Source: Struthio camelus
Taxonomy: Eukaryota > Chordata > Aves > Struthioniformes > Struthionidae
Direction of reading: 5' to 3'
Length of the DNA stretch: 64,000 nucleotides
Assembly: GCF_040807025.1 (NCBI RefSeq)
Contig: NC_090951.1
Coordinates: forward strand, 4,588,001-4,652,000
Shown: in pieces, positions 50,901 through 63,371 of the stretch
Layout: every line of letters starts with the position of its first letter
Numbering within the stretch: the stretch's first letter is position 1
Notes under the pieces: generated by a model
Database searches by the model: none
Told to the model about the DNA's origin: nothing
What the model saw: the letters and a program-made list of their open reading frames with translations, nothing else
Position numbers and translations under genes: made by a program

Positions 50901-53900
50901 GCAGATTCACACAGTTCCTTTTGTACAGCAGCAGTAAGCATTGCTGTTGTTCAGACTACCTAAGTGGGTGTAGAAAAAAGATCACCTTCAAACAATATTC
51001 ATGCTATATAGCCGCTGTTCCCCCATGGCCTCCGGACTTCTATTTTGCTAGCCAACATAAATACACAAGAAGGCTACTAAGATGCTTGTAAGAGTTATGT
51101 CCCTCTTGTTTATCTTGGTATACAGTTCCCCAATAGTGAATAGCATACTGCTTTTTCTAGACACTCAGCAAGTATCAAAATTCTTGTAAAGGTTTACAGA
51201 TGCATATTTGCATACACCACAGTACAGCAAAGTAACATAATACTCATGCGAGCTGCATGCCCTGCTTTAGGCATTTTCACTTTATGTAACTTAAGATACG
51301 CATCTGACTGTAAAATAAAATATTACCCTATTCTTCCAGCTAGAGCTAAGCCTTCTGCTGATCCTCCTCCTCTTTGGCACTTGCCACTCTCATTTATTTT
51401 CAAATTGATGATACATTTGCATCAACAGACCCACACGCACCCAGTGAATCTCCAAATTGCTTTTGCCATGTGTTAGCATTAATAATAAATGAAACCAGCT
51501 GATTGTTCCAAGTGACCTATTATCATACCAGGACAGAGGTGAACCAGAGAGAAGATAGGATTCATTTCTGAACCTCCAATTTCAGTATCAAGGTTCAACA
51601 CCAAACCACCATCAGCAGCATAAATCTTTCTCTCTCGAGAGATCTATTTCTTTTGAGAAGTGGCCAGAACAGTCCCATGGCCTGTAAAGCAGATTTAACT
51701 ATGCTGAAGGCTTTATAAACATAAACTATCACGTCCTCCTTCAGTATGTGACATTTCTCAGGGCTTTCTTGACATTTAAGTACCGTCCAGGCACTTAATA
51801 ATAATCAGAACGAGAAAGAGAATGGAAAAAGGAAAGATATTAGCATGAAGGATTAAGGGAAATGAATATGTATAGAAAAAAAAAAAAAGAATAACGTGCT
51901 GGTATACAAAGGGATGCCACAGAGCAGAGTGGCGGGGACTCTGTTCATTAGATGTTGATAAAATGGGTTTAAACAAAATGGAATAAAATCTAATTTAAAT
52001 GCTAGAATAAAAAGACTTAAATGATCAGCTAGGGAATAGAAAGGGTTTCTGCCTCTGAAAGGTCAGATCATTGGTTGACCGACAACAGCTGCAGATGGTC
52101 TGACAGCAGAAGCCCACAAAAATAAAAAATTATAGGGTTAGATCAGGTCTGATGGTTCTTTTAAACCTCGTTCTTTGCTCCTATTCCTATTCTTCCAGTG
52201 TAAGAGTTATCTTCTAACACAAACAAAGAGCACTTATCACAGATGTCATACCAGGGTTGCTGTCTTATTAATTTTTACCATGTCTCAAATTACGTTAGCT
52301 TCTATGTGTGTGATCCTAAGACAGTACTACACAATTTTACAAGAATAATTAATACTTCAGCAACCAGAGAATATATTCTTGCCTCGAGAAAAAGCAAACA
52401 AACAAATGAATGACAGCTCATAAATTTATTCCATGTCATGAGAAAAGCTTTACTGAAGATCACACTACAGAGCTTATCATCAGCCTCCTATTAATGTAGG
52501 GCTCCCTGCTTTCAAGATTAAAGGATGACTAACTCCACGTTACATGTGTTTCCTCTAAACCTGTCCTTGGCTACATGAAAAACAAGAATCTTAAACTGTT
52601 TGACGGAATTTTCAGACGGCGACACAAACAAAATACTTCCTTAGGGTGGTACCCACATCAAGTGGTACCACAAGCAATGAAATAAACATAAACATGTAAA
52701 AATCATTTCTTTTCCCATGCCCTGGCACATGAAAAGCATGGAAGTGCTCGTCATGTGATGGCGTTTTAGAGAAGCAAAGGTTAATATCTGAAAAGTTAAA
52801 AAGGCAACGCACAACAACATATGTTACACTATATTCAATTAACAACCTTTGTGTCTGTTTTCTATGTTCTCGCTTTAGTCAAAGCACAAACTCGCTGCTC
52901 TCATAAATTTACAAATGGCAAGAGCTTTCCTAGGAGTCGTACTACATCCACAGGATCAGTACATTTTCAAGCAAATGACTCACTTTTTTAATCCCCTAGA
53001 TCATAACAGTAGTGCACAGAAACCAAGTGCATTTATACTGTTTCTAGCTGGCTGCACAACTACAAATTGTACTGCTATGACTTCATTCTCACCAAGGGAC
53101 TTGCTGCTCCAGCAGACCCATCATCATGTTTCAGTCATGACCAAAGGGAAAACCTGTGCATGGTTATTTAAGACAATCACTGAACTGCTTTTGCGTTGTG
53201 TCTGATATCGATTCGCTCTTAATCATGCTTGGTTTTCAGTGATGCTTATAGGCAATTTCACCCTACCATGAGGCACATTAGACATTGCTTAGGTAAGGAC
53301 AAAGCGTTCTTTGCTCAGGATTCAAAGTTTAGCCTCTAAGACAAGTTACAGATGTGATCTCTGGGTTAGAATGGTGCGTTTTTTCATTAAAACACTTATT
53401 CCTGCATTCTGTCTTGATGGGGAATATCTAACTTACCGCTGGATGTTCCACCTCAAAAGAAGGGTTGGAAACTTCAGCATTCCCATTAAACACTTGGAGC
53501 AGTTCTGCACTAGTTTAAGGAACAGCTAGATCATCTGTCCTGCTGCCCTGTCTCAAATGTATTTCAGATTAGGATGTCATTATACAGTGATACCTTTCTA
53601 TATGGCTTCATAAAGTCTTTTACTCTCCACTCTCACTATTATGAGGAACCCTGTGGTAAGCAAAAAAGGAACATTTCACCTGCAATCTTCATGAACCGCA
53701 CTTTTGGAGGTACCTACGAATCAGAACGATGTAGGTATCTGGGTGATTCTCCTCTGCAAAGAAAGGGAACCGAAATCCTCTCCAGGACTTTCTAAGGAGT
53801 TTGTTTTCTAAGGCTTCTTTGATTCAGTATCCCTGAGTATCCCTTCCTTATCTATTTAGAACAGTGTTTACTAAAATATTTGAAACATGGACTACTGGCA

Positions 53901-54550
53901 GCCCTCTATCTCCTTTTTGCATAGCAACCTTAATAGTGCAAGAAAACACTAGAAAGATTATTGCAGAGCAGCTGTGCATTATTTATGTACTACCCACAGC
54001 CTCAGACTCAGTGTATCAGATTGACACAATACGGCTGATCAGTGATTAATTTATCAAAGAGACAGCCATTGGAACCCCTTACTGGAAATGGGTCTACCGA
54101 GGGGAAAAAATCGAGATGAGAGTCCATTTCAAATACCAAAGAGCGTTCAGTACTAACTCATCTATGAACTTACCATCCGAATACACTGGCTAGATCCTCT
54201 TTGGCTATTGCCCTACATGGCAACGCAGCATCATTTGGGGGCTGCTGGATGAGTTTGTGAGCATATGACAGTGTGGCATGTGAATCCTTTTCCTGGAGTT
54301 AAATATGCCCTTGGCTTTTTGCATACGAAAAAACCGACCCAAGCCTGCGGCGAGTTTGAAGCGACGCTCTTCTCACGTGTCTCTCACTCATGTTCCAAAA
54401 AACCGCCTGAAGTTTCTGGTTTCAGGTCTGCAGATTTTCTTTCACGACAATTGTTTTGCTTGTCCACCGCACTGTTATGGGAAGGGGACAGCAAGTCTTT
54501 CCCACCCAAGATGAAGAGAGGGGAGGAAACAGCATCAAAAAAATCAGACC
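44962..54550. other. Intergenic stretch without recognised genes
   Basis: No coding exon was recognised. Notable items are a poly-C run at 45266-45284 and long AT-rich blocks with repeated TAATTA, AATTAG and ATTAAT words at 46270-47060 and 49240-49960. A trinucleotide-like (TCATCC)n spot lies near 46791-46808, and an old repeat-like piece near 53858-53960 (tagaacagtgtttactaaaa, then tatttgaaacatggactact) resembles the hAT-type text. The ORFs are short and featureless. Confidence 0.5.
45266..45284. repeat. Poly-C tract (19 bases)
   Basis: An uninterrupted run of 19 C in intergenic DNA, just downstream of a short old-repeat phrase (agctccactgaagtcagctg at about 45210-45230). Confidence 0.95.
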
Positions 54551-54551
54551 T

Positions 54552-54565
54552 GTTGCCATGGAAAC
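54552..54565. promoter_or_regulatory. X-box-like RFX dyad, upstream of CpG island
   Basis: GTTGCCATGGAAAC fits GTNRCC-N2-RGYAAC with one deviation (A for Y in the right half). This is a frequent form in vertebrate ciliary promoters. It lies about 140 bp before the CpG-rich segment. Confidence 0.5.
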
Positions 54566-54689
54566 CAGAACAAGGGTTTTAGAGGCCAAGCGAAAGGTAT
54601 TTATAAATCCTGGGAAAATCCTGTCCATTTATAACAATACCTTAAGTGGAAAACGTCTTTATTTTGGAAAGTCAGACACCTACCAGCTC

Positions 54690-55060
54690 CACAAGCGCTG
54701 CAGCGTAAAGAAGCGCGTAATTATTTGCTGTAATACGACGGGATCTCGCCAGAATCAGGGGTACTTGCGTTTCCGCGAGAGGGAGAGGCCGAAGGACGGT
54801 AGTAGCCATAGAAACAGCCTGTTCTTCCCGAGTGGCATGAAGTACCGCGTAACAGGCAGTTTTAGCGGCGGCCGCACACTCGTGCCCGGCGGGCTGTGAG
54901 GCTGCTTTGGCACGGGAGAGGTTGCTGGCACACCTCAAGCCACCGGAGTCACTTTGCCGGTGCACGGCTGCGGAGCGGAGGAGCGTCACGGAGCGGGGAT
55001 CCTTGCCCCGGATAAGAACAAAAGGTGGCTCCGGGCTCACCCGTAACGACCATGCTATTT
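54690..55060. promoter_or_regulatory. Orphan CpG island with X-box-like site
   Basis: About 370 bp is rich in CpG (for example GGCGGCCGC near 54866-54874 and repeated GGAGCGGAG/CGGAGCGGGG text near 54965-55000) between AT-rich flanks. It contains the second dyad at 54802-54815. ORFs on both strands (+ 54456-54899, - 54672-55040) resemble no known protein. On the minus strand CGG|GTGAGC near 55036-55045 would be a good splice donor, and on the plus strand no donor stands out. It looks like a promoter for an unidentified, perhaps noncoding, transcript. Confidence 0.5.
54802..54815. promoter_or_regulatory. Second X-box-like RFX dyad
   Basis: GTAGCCATAGAAAC has the same architecture as the site 250 bp upstream (GTNRCC-AT-AGAAAC, one deviation) and lies inside the CpG island. 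Confidence 0.5.
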
Positions 55061-57921
55061 TCCCCCTGTTTTGCTACAACGCGCATCACAAAAGCACTTG
55101 AGCAAAACCAGGGTGCTTGTGCCCTGCGCTCTCCAAATGCTAGTATGGGCAAGCTCTGCCACAGCAAGCTTGCAGCGTAACTCCAAGAGACGGAGGGAAG
55201 AGGTACACGGGAAGAACTGGGATGCCTGAGGCCGTACAGCAAGACAAGGACAGACCTTGAATAGAACCGAGTTCTCCCATCTCTTCTTCCAGTGCCTTAT
55301 TTTACTTCCCCGCTGGCTCCCAGCCGCTAGCAGATAGTGTTTCACTGCTTCCCCTTCCTTCCTCCCACCTTTGAATCTCATCTGGCACTGGGCAGCAGCC
55401 AGCGGAGAGCCCAGCCTAAAGCCCAGGCAGAACATGTTGGTTGGGACTCTAATCGGTGACACACCTCCCGTTTAATGTTGGAAATCACCACTTCAAACTG
55501 CAACTTGAGCCCTGTCTGGGGAAATGCATGCTCTGCGCCAGCTCTAGGAGCCGGTGACTTACGCCGCACCCTTTCAAAGGTACCACAACTCTTTGTTGGT
55601 ACATTACTCCGTATAAAAGCACATGTTATGCTCCTTGCTTCTGTAACACATGAGGGCCCAAGCTGTGAAAAGCCAGTCTGACCTTCAGGACTGCTCATTA
55701 TGCTGCAGAGAATGGCTGGATTTACAGTTTAAGATCATTTGTTGTTAACGACGGTTTCACTCAAATAGAGCAGGTCAGTATAACTTGAAAACAGGAAATA
55801 AAGAGACAGCTGGTATATTTTGCTCTGGGAAGTATCTGTGAGAGACAGATCTGCCACACTTGTTTTATGAAGGTACTGGACTACCCATACATGGGATGAA
55901 AAGAGAAGGTGGAAGCAATTTACTGTCCCAGCTTTCTCCCAGGGCCTACACTGCCCCAGCAGCAGCAGCTGGACCACACAGGAACCTGACTCAGAAGCAA
56001 GTCTAATGCTTTGCAATAAACTGTAACCTCTTAGGGGTAACCTGGCAATGCTGAAGAGCACAGGAACTGTGCTGCACACTACAACGCAACAGGGACAACG
56101 ATCTCTGGGAAAGGGTGGAGGCAGGAACGGCTTCAGCTTTCTCACTGTCATCTGGTATTTCATCTTTTACCATATACTTTTGGAGCAGAGATCACAGAAC
56201 TGAGCAATCGGCGACAGCTGGGTGTTCCAACAATCTGCACTGGTTTGGCAAGAATTGCTTTGGGCGATAATCTCATCCCATCAAGGGCCCTTCTTTGCTC
56301 AGCGGAAGGCAAGCCAAGGAGTCAGGACTCTGATGGACTGTTTGGAAACAGATACGACACTTAAACCTGGACAGAAACATGGAAAGCAGTCAAAAGATCA
56401 GCTACATTGGAAAATAAACTACACTGCACAAAAAGAAAATTAAGAGATAAAAATCCAGCACACATGGTAGGAATGAGGCTGGTGGTAAGGGAAAAAAGCT
56501 GCAAATAACAATTAAATGAGTGCAATACTAGTTGCACAAACACTCTAAAATGGCAAGATTTATTTAATGGCTCTTAAAACCACACAAGCCCTGATCATGT
56601 TTCCATCACTTCTTTTCAAAACCTAAGAGTTCATGATGCAGCAGATGACAAACACTGGTTTCTTGTTACATGTGGGTGTAAATACTCTACAGTGCCAAGA
56701 AACACAGCTGTCCTGCCGAAAAAGACTTCCTTCACTAGTAACTACAAATCTAAGATGTTTGTAAGGGTTTTTCTCCCACTGTTTGAAGAAAGAGAGAGAA
56801 TCTGTGCGTGTAACAGAGGTGAACAGGGGTGAAAAGGGGTTCAAGAATGTTATAGAGTTCTCCCATCTCTTACTCAAACACTTTGTTTGCTGAAGACAAT
56901 GCTCTAGAATTGTTTCATTTCTGCACTGTATTTATACCTTATTGTCTCCGCTGGCCTTAGCACTTCAGGGTTTTAGACCAGTAGACCAAACAGTCTGAGC
57001 ACGAGACCACAAGCATGATAGCACATCATGTGCGTGAAACTATGTGCATATCCAGTTCCAAAAATCTGGGCCACGGTGCTACTACACACAGCGTTCCCTG
57101 TACTACAATAGATGACACGCAGGCTCTGTTTTGAGGAAATCAGACCTCCTGTTTCACTAAGAGCAAACAGATCCTCTGCTTTTCATCCCGAAGTAGTGTA
57201 AATGGAAACAGCTATAAGTTATGAATTGTAAGACTCTGCAGGAAATTTCCTCATTAGAACAAAAACCTTCAAAAAATTCTAGAGAAAAAAAGACTGTTTA
57301 TATTCAGGGAGAGACAGAGTCCTCCCATTTGAGTCCCTTTATCAGTCATATTTGTAGATGCTTGCTCTACTCCCCTACAGTCTTTTATTAAACACTGATT
57401 ACAAATCTTCGTAAACAGTATGAAAGAGCTAGTTAATGTAGTGAGTAATCTGGTGTATTTCCTTCAAACTAGGCTCGGGCTCAGCAGAAAATAAACAGAA
57501 GTGGTTGCTTGCAGCTTCTAAGCATCACTGATTGTGCGTTTCATGGAAAAGGTTCCCCTGTTAAGGATGATTTGTCTTGTTAAAGTTACTCTAGTTTATT
57601 CAAAGATTATAGCAGATGGTTTCTTAAGGTATAAGATCTCATACCGCAGCCTAGGTCACAGGCCTTGTTAAGAAATAGTTTCATATATAATATTTATAAC
57701 TTATTTTAAAAGTGTGTTAACTCGGTCAACTATTAAAAACTGGAAATTGGGAAATGCCAGAGTTCAGGGTGGCTCACCAGCTAGTCCTGTCACTGGATCG
57801 ACCCAGGGAACTTGAAGGCATTTGACTTCAGAAAACTCATCCCATCAATTTATACACAAAGTTCTTGTGAGCATCAGTCTGGATTTTTTACAGAACTATT
57901 CGGTCATACTTGCTGAGTTAC
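55061..57921. other. Intergenic stretch without recognised genes
   Basis: I see no exon and no clear repeat here. The ORFs are short and overlap on both strands. Confidence 0.5.
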
Positions 57922-58080
57922 AAACAATAATGCATAGCACTTTTCTAGTGCTTGTGCTGTGCAAACATTTAGTCCTCTCAATATCCTAGAGGAGACAAGC
58001 CAACAAGACCGAGGAAAGTTAAACTGACTTGCTCAAGGCAACACAGGCTGCATGTAAATCTACTGCAATTCTACTGATTT
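57922..58080 (-). mobile_element. MIR SINE, minus orientation
   Basis: Read on the + strand, atgcatagcacttttctagt, then gcttgtgctgtgcaaacatt, then tagtcctctcaatatcctag, then gaccgaggaaagttaaactg, then acttgctcaaggcaacacag, then gctgcatgtaaatc is the reverse complement order of the MIR consensus. The corresponding consensus text is gcacttactatgtgccaggc ... ctgtgctaagc ... taatcctcacaac ... gaggaaactgagg ... taacttgcccaaggtcacac agct. It is an old SINE with no function evident. Confidence 0.75.
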
Positions 58081-61000
58081 TCTGTTACATCAAACAACAG
58101 TAAATGTTGACCAGTGATACAAGTTAGGCAGTTTTTTTCACTAGCCTGCCATAAATCTATCTCATGTGATTTTTATTCATGGAGAAATTTGCGAAAGAAC
58201 CTCCCCCCCCCCCAAAAAAAAAAAAAAACCAAACCCCTTTATGATTCTGCCCTGAGAAGAGGAGCAGCCACGGCCAGTCCAATGGAAATACGCTTTCAAG
58301 AGAGCGTCTCCTCAACAGCCAGCCTTCGTCACTGTCCTTTACTTCCTTCCTTTTGTTATGCTGGCCTACAACCACAGGTAACAAACTAACGAAAACACTG
58401 GTTAGAGGAGTCATTTCCTTCTCAGAGCAGCGTCAGATCGATAACGTGACACACTGAACAACCGAGACTGGCTGAAGTCAGCGTGAAACGGACCGAGGCT
58501 GGAATAGTTCAGCTGCCAAGAATCATCGCACAAGGCGGCAGACGCTCTTGCTTTCCCAGAGTGTCATCAGGTTTGGTTTTAGAGCCGTGCAAGCCTGACA
58601 CCTGAGGCACTCAAAGGCCTAACAGTTCCCACCCTACAGCCTGCAGAAGCAGACAGGACTTCCGCAAGGGATCCTGCCAGATTCGCTGTGCTAAGCCAAC
58701 AGGCTATGACATGAGGGGTTTATCCCATCTGAGGCACGTTTGCTAAGATACTGCATATTGCCATTTTTACTCCCGATAAGAATCACCTCTACAGCACACC
58801 CTTTTTTTTTTCCCCCTTCCCTTTATAAAAGGGAGTTGGCTACTAACAGGCTGAGGTTTTTGTAAAGAGAAGTGTAAAGGCTCTTGCAAAATGCAGAAGT
58901 TCCTGTACGACTACCTAAAGATGCAGTTCTGATCAGAGCGTGACTTTTTGCCATATATGGCAATCCTATAAAAACAGAAGACAAATCAGGTAACTGCAAG
59001 GTTGGGGCTGTCACGGAGCAAAAAGACTACAGGAGCCAATTGAATGCGGAGTTGAACAATACATTCATAAGAGAGCATCAGCATAAAGGTTTAGACTATA
59101 CCTTTTATAGTCAAAGAAATTTTATGCTGAGCTCATGCTACAAGATAATCAGTGGGCTGAGTCTACAGCTACTTTCATCAAATGTCAACATTTTTGGAGG
59201 ATTTAGTTTAGAGCCTGTAGGTGGTTTGTAAAAATGCAAGTATATAACCAAAATAGTAAACACAGAGTCAAACGGCATTAAAAAGTACAACCACTGCTGT
59301 GTTTACTGGACCCTACAACATGCAGAAGGTTCTTCTACAGCTTAACCCCACTGTCTTCAAGAGGTCAAGTTTGACTTCTTTTGCAAGTGCCAGGGTTCTG
59401 CAATATAACGCAACTAAAATACTGAGTAATAACTGAGAAGTTAAAAGTATCAAATGCATTTCTTCCCTGTGATTTAAAATACCGCTCCTTCCGACCAAGG
59501 GTTGCAAGAGAGTTTCGAAGGTGTAGCCCAACATCCTGTTTGGAAGTAAAGTCCCAGTCTCGCCTTCCTGAACAGATACCCTGTTGAAAAGTGCCACTGA
59601 TGTGATAGCACCATTCTGGGGAGCTCACAGAATGTCTTTGATGCCTGGAGCCTGTGAGGGCTGTTTCTGTGCTTGATGCATGCACTAATGCAGCTAATAA
59701 GCTTTTTGGAACAGAAATCATCTATATCTCTGTCTGCACAGTCTGTGCCACAATGGGGTCCCATTCTCAGCTGATCTTTAGTAACAAAAAACCCAACAGC
59801 GAAACATGTTACCACAGTGGAAGGTGTGTATTGCATCAAAGGCAAATAAGAAGGATTCTGTGCATCACTGTGACCAGAGTGTAACAATCTTAATAAATGT
59901 ATACAAGACTGATGAGGAGCAAAATCTCTCTCTCTTCTGACTCGATAGGGAAAAAAAAATCATTTAAAGGAAATAAAAGACAATCTAGGTAGAGTAGACC
60001 CACCTAATATAAACATATAGGCTGCTCAACACATCATTTACATTCTAGGTTAAGTTGTTACCTTGTAATAGAGAATTTCCTTAAACTGAAAAGCAGAACT
60101 GCTGATATTAGAATTACCTGGAATTAAGGCCATTTAGGTTTTCTATATTTTTGGCAAATGAATAAAACCATAACCACCCCATTCTGCAGAAATCTAAAGT
60201 ATACTTTTTTAAAAAAAGGTTTTTTTCCTCTCGACTCCACAAACAAATACACATTTATCACTAGTTCACAATGCTATCCACAAATGTTTCCAGAACTTCT
60301 GTTGTTTCTACTTTCTTCCTCTTTTTCTTACACTAGCATATTCTTGAATGTCCTTAAAAGGCTGCTTAATGCATTCTCTCTTTCTTACTGGTGGAGGCAA
60401 AGTGATTTGAGACACCTACTTAGCTCAACTGTAGCATCTGAAAATACACTGGAGGAAGTGACTAGTCATTCAAAGTGTTGCAAACTATTACCCTTAAGGA
60501 CCAGATTTCTAGCCTGATAGTATGCAAAAAAGGCTATGAAAGGAGGTTACTTTCTGGCCTGGAAATTCTCCCACAATAACCCAAGCAATTTAGCGTTAGT
60601 ATTTTGTGTCTTTAAGAGTAAGTCTGCCCTGCAGACTACAGCCTAGTGCTGCAGACAAGTTACCAAAAGCCATCCCGTAGCAGCAGCAGGCAGCTCAGTT
60701 TAGACTGACAGGCTGGACAAATAAGCACATAGTCTGTAGAGGCACCTCTGCCGCAGGCTGGGAAGAGACAAATAAAAGAGGGCAATGCATCAGGAGTCCA
60801 CTTTACAAAAGCAGCTGCTTGCAGCCATGGGGATCCTCAGTAGCTTTCGACTGATTCTGAGCTCAACAGTTAGACAAGACAGGTCATGAAGTCGCCATAT
60901 CTTTGTGAAGATATTGGTGCTGTCCGTCAGTCCTAGTGGTAAGGTGAGCTGGACTAGAATCTCTAGTCCTGTCTTTGCAGACTGAGAAAATATCTTAAAG

Positions 61001-62599
61001 AAAAAGCTACAACAATCTAAAATGCAATCTGAAGGGAAAAAAAAAAAAGACAAGTGCACGTGATATAATACATTCACAGAAATACTGATCATCAAAAGTA
61101 AGTTAAAGAAAGAAAGAAAAACCTAACTTGAAATCAAATATTTTATTTTCTCTTATTCTTTCAGCTTTTTCCCATAGGCACCAACTGGAAGGCTATATTA
61201 ATAATGATAGAAACCAAACCATCACAACAGACTTTTATCAGGGTAGCCCGAGGAGGGAGCATTACCGGGAATGCAGTTTTGTCTTCATTGGCCATATTAT
61301 GTTTACAGAGTTCATGTAAAAGAAATGAAAATAATTTCCTGTAACAGCTTTTACTTCTATGCACACATAGTCTATGAACCCAGAAATCTAAACTCACTCT
61401 CAACACTCAAGTTATAGCCATGCACCTATCTTTCTTAACATACTATGCCATCTTGTGGATGAACTCGTCTCAAGCAGTTTTCAGATTAATTTTGTTCAAT
61501 TTGTGCTTACGTTATTACATCAACTTCCCATTCATTTAATCAGGTTGTACTTGTTATGTCCTGACCCTGCTGAAACAAACTGGTTACCTTATGTGATTCT
61601 AGTGATGAAGATAACAAAATAAAACCAGTATCCATTTATTCACTCATGACCTTCACCCAATTTGTAATTCGAGCAATCCTAATGTGTTTCTAATTCTGAG
61701 TTCGCAACAACCAGCACATTCTACACGGCTTTTATAAAAAGTTGTGAGTACCGTGAAGATTTAAGAAAACAGAATATTTGGGGAACTTCATTTTATCAGG
61801 ATTTTTACTTGCAGCGCAAGAACAAACACGTGGGAACTCCACCTTGACTACTACCGACAGTTTTCTTCCTTTCGTACACAAAAAGGGACATAGCTACTTT
61901 CTGCCGTGATCAGACTATTGAAAGCTCAATGCCAAAGCTGCTAACCCGTCCCATAGTCCTCGGTTCCAGGAACACGGACGACTTAAGCTTTGTGGGAACC
62001 CGTGTATATCCCCCTCCAGGCCGGAAGGAGGCTCATCCCGAAGCCTGGCAGCAAACACGCGGGAATTCGACTAACCCTGGACGCGCGAAGCATCGCTGCA
62101 AAGCAGGCAAAGGCCCTGCTGCATCACAGGAAAGCAACCTGGCAGCTGAAAGTAAAAGGAGAACGCCACCAAAGTCACTCGACTGAGATGAAAGGAATCA
62201 TTTATTCCTCTGAAAAAAAGCCAACAGCTTTTTCCGGGAATAGCTTTGCAAGCGCTTAGCTTGCTCACAAGCATTTATGGCTCCTGCTGAAGGAAGGGCC
62301 GATACCCAAACACTGGTCCTGTAACCTCACTTTTGTCTCTCAGCCCGTTTAGTCTTTATTTTCCAGTCAGCAGACTAGCGTTATTTTGCCAGCCAGGGCA
62401 AAGAAGTTTAACCCTGGCAAGGTGCGTTTTTTTTTTTGTACTTCCACTCCGGAGAAAAATCTCACTTCAGTTTCCTGTCCCTCTTCCTCCTGGCAATCTC
62501 CGTTGGTCCTGGTTTGCCCCACCTGTCCCTGCATATATAAATACATAGCTATGTATACAGACATATACACTCCCCTCACCTCAAGAAAAAAAAAAAAAA
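58081..62599. other. Intergenic stretch upstream of the terminal CpG island
   Basis: No exon was recognised. It contains the C11A15 run at 58203-58228 and a poly-A run near 61037-61048. CpG content begins to rise near 61960-62110. The ORFs are short. Confidence 0.5.
58203..58228. repeat. Poly-C/poly-A compound tract
   Basis: Eleven C are followed directly by fifteen A. Confidence 0.95.
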
Positions 62600-62950
62600 A
62601 AGGAAAAAAGGGGCAAAGAGCCGTTTTCCAGCACAGGCCAGCTCTGGGGAGGCCTCGCCCCACAGCTTCGCAAAAGCAGCCGGCCCCGACACCAAGCTTC
62701 CTCCCCCCTCCCCGGCGAGCCCGTCTGCCCCGATCACAACGTGCTATTTTCTTAAACACCCCCGGAAAAAAAAAAAAAAAAAACAACTCGGAATTTCCCC
62801 CTTCTTTTCCAGAGCCCCTTCAGGGCGCCGGGCCCCCTCACGGAGCGGCGCCAGGCACCCCCCGCCGCCGCCTCAGGCCGGGCCTCTCCCGACCAAGGGG
62901 CGGCACCACCCCGCCGCGGCCGCGGCGAGCTCCGCCCCGGCCGGACCCAG

Positions 62951-62988
62951 CCGAGCCGAGCCGAGCCGAGCCGAGCCGAGCCGAGCCG
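62951..62988 (+). repeat. (CCGAG)n pentanucleotide array
   Basis: There are seven perfect CCGAG units (62951-62985) followed by CCGGG. The array lies inside the CpG island, about 70-130 bases upstream of the candidate first-exon ends. Confidence 0.9.
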
Positions 62989-63019
62989 GGGGAGGGCAGA
63001 GAGGCCTGGGAGCGGGCGG

Positions 63020-63135
63020 GTAACGCGCAGCGAGCCCGCGGCCGGGGGCGCCCTGCCGGTAAGGGGAGAGGCGGGGCCCTTCCCGCCTCTGCGGGAGCGG
63101 GACGGAGCCCCAAATGGCGCCGCGCGGCGGTAGGA
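63020..63135 (+). other. Candidate first-exon splice donors
   Basis: CCG|GTAAGG with the intron starting at 63059 is a near-ideal donor. GCGG|GTAACG at about 63020 and GCG|GTAGGA at about 63130 are weaker alternatives. If one is used, exon 1 is noncoding and the start codon lies beyond the window. Which donor is used depends on the start site, since the YY1-type word at 63112 usually sits just downstream of a TSS. Confidence 0.35.
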
Positions 63136-63230
63136 GGCCTTGAGGGGCCGCGCCGAGCCGAGGCCCTGCTGCAAAACCGCGGGGGCAGGGGGAGGGCGGA
63201 GCCCACGGCGAGTTCCCCCCCCCTCTTTTT

Positions 63231-63264
63231 ATATATATATATATATGTTTGTATATATATATAT
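63231..63264. repeat. Interrupted (AT)n microsatellite
   Basis: ATs at 63231-63246 and 63252-63264 are separated by GTTTG. They follow a C-run and mark the downstream edge of the CpG island. Confidence 0.9.
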
Positions 63265-63371
63265 TCCCTTCCCCCACCTTTTTTTTTTTCCCTTTTCAGG
63301 AAATCGGGTCAGGCTGTGGTAATAAACAAGCAAACAAGCGAGGTGAGGGCTAAGCTGGATCCGCTCTCGTG

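Larger units (their letters stand above)
62600..63200 (+). promoter_or_regulatory. CpG-island promoter, probably of the next gene (MEAK7 by synteny)
   Basis: This is the most CpG-rich segment of the window, densest at 62810-63180. It has TTCCCGCC (E2F type, 63080-63087), AAATGGCGC (YY1 type, 63112-63120), GGGCGG boxes near 63014 and no obvious TATA box, so it has the make-up of a housekeeping promoter. In mammals the gene that follows COTL1 in its own direction of transcription, on the same strand and about 60 kb away, is MEAK7 (TLDC1), an mTOR-associated TLD-domain protein. The position here fits. No MEAK7 coding sequence is visible, so the gene identity is an inference. A 357-codon open frame across 62386-63459 is low-complexity Pro/Arg/Ala text produced by the composition and is not called as a gene. 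Confidence 0.5.

Noticed and set aside
54456..55040. ORFs on both strands across the X-box/CpG island
   Set aside because: Neither translation resembles a known ciliary or other protein. They overlap each other and fit GC-rich chance ORFs.
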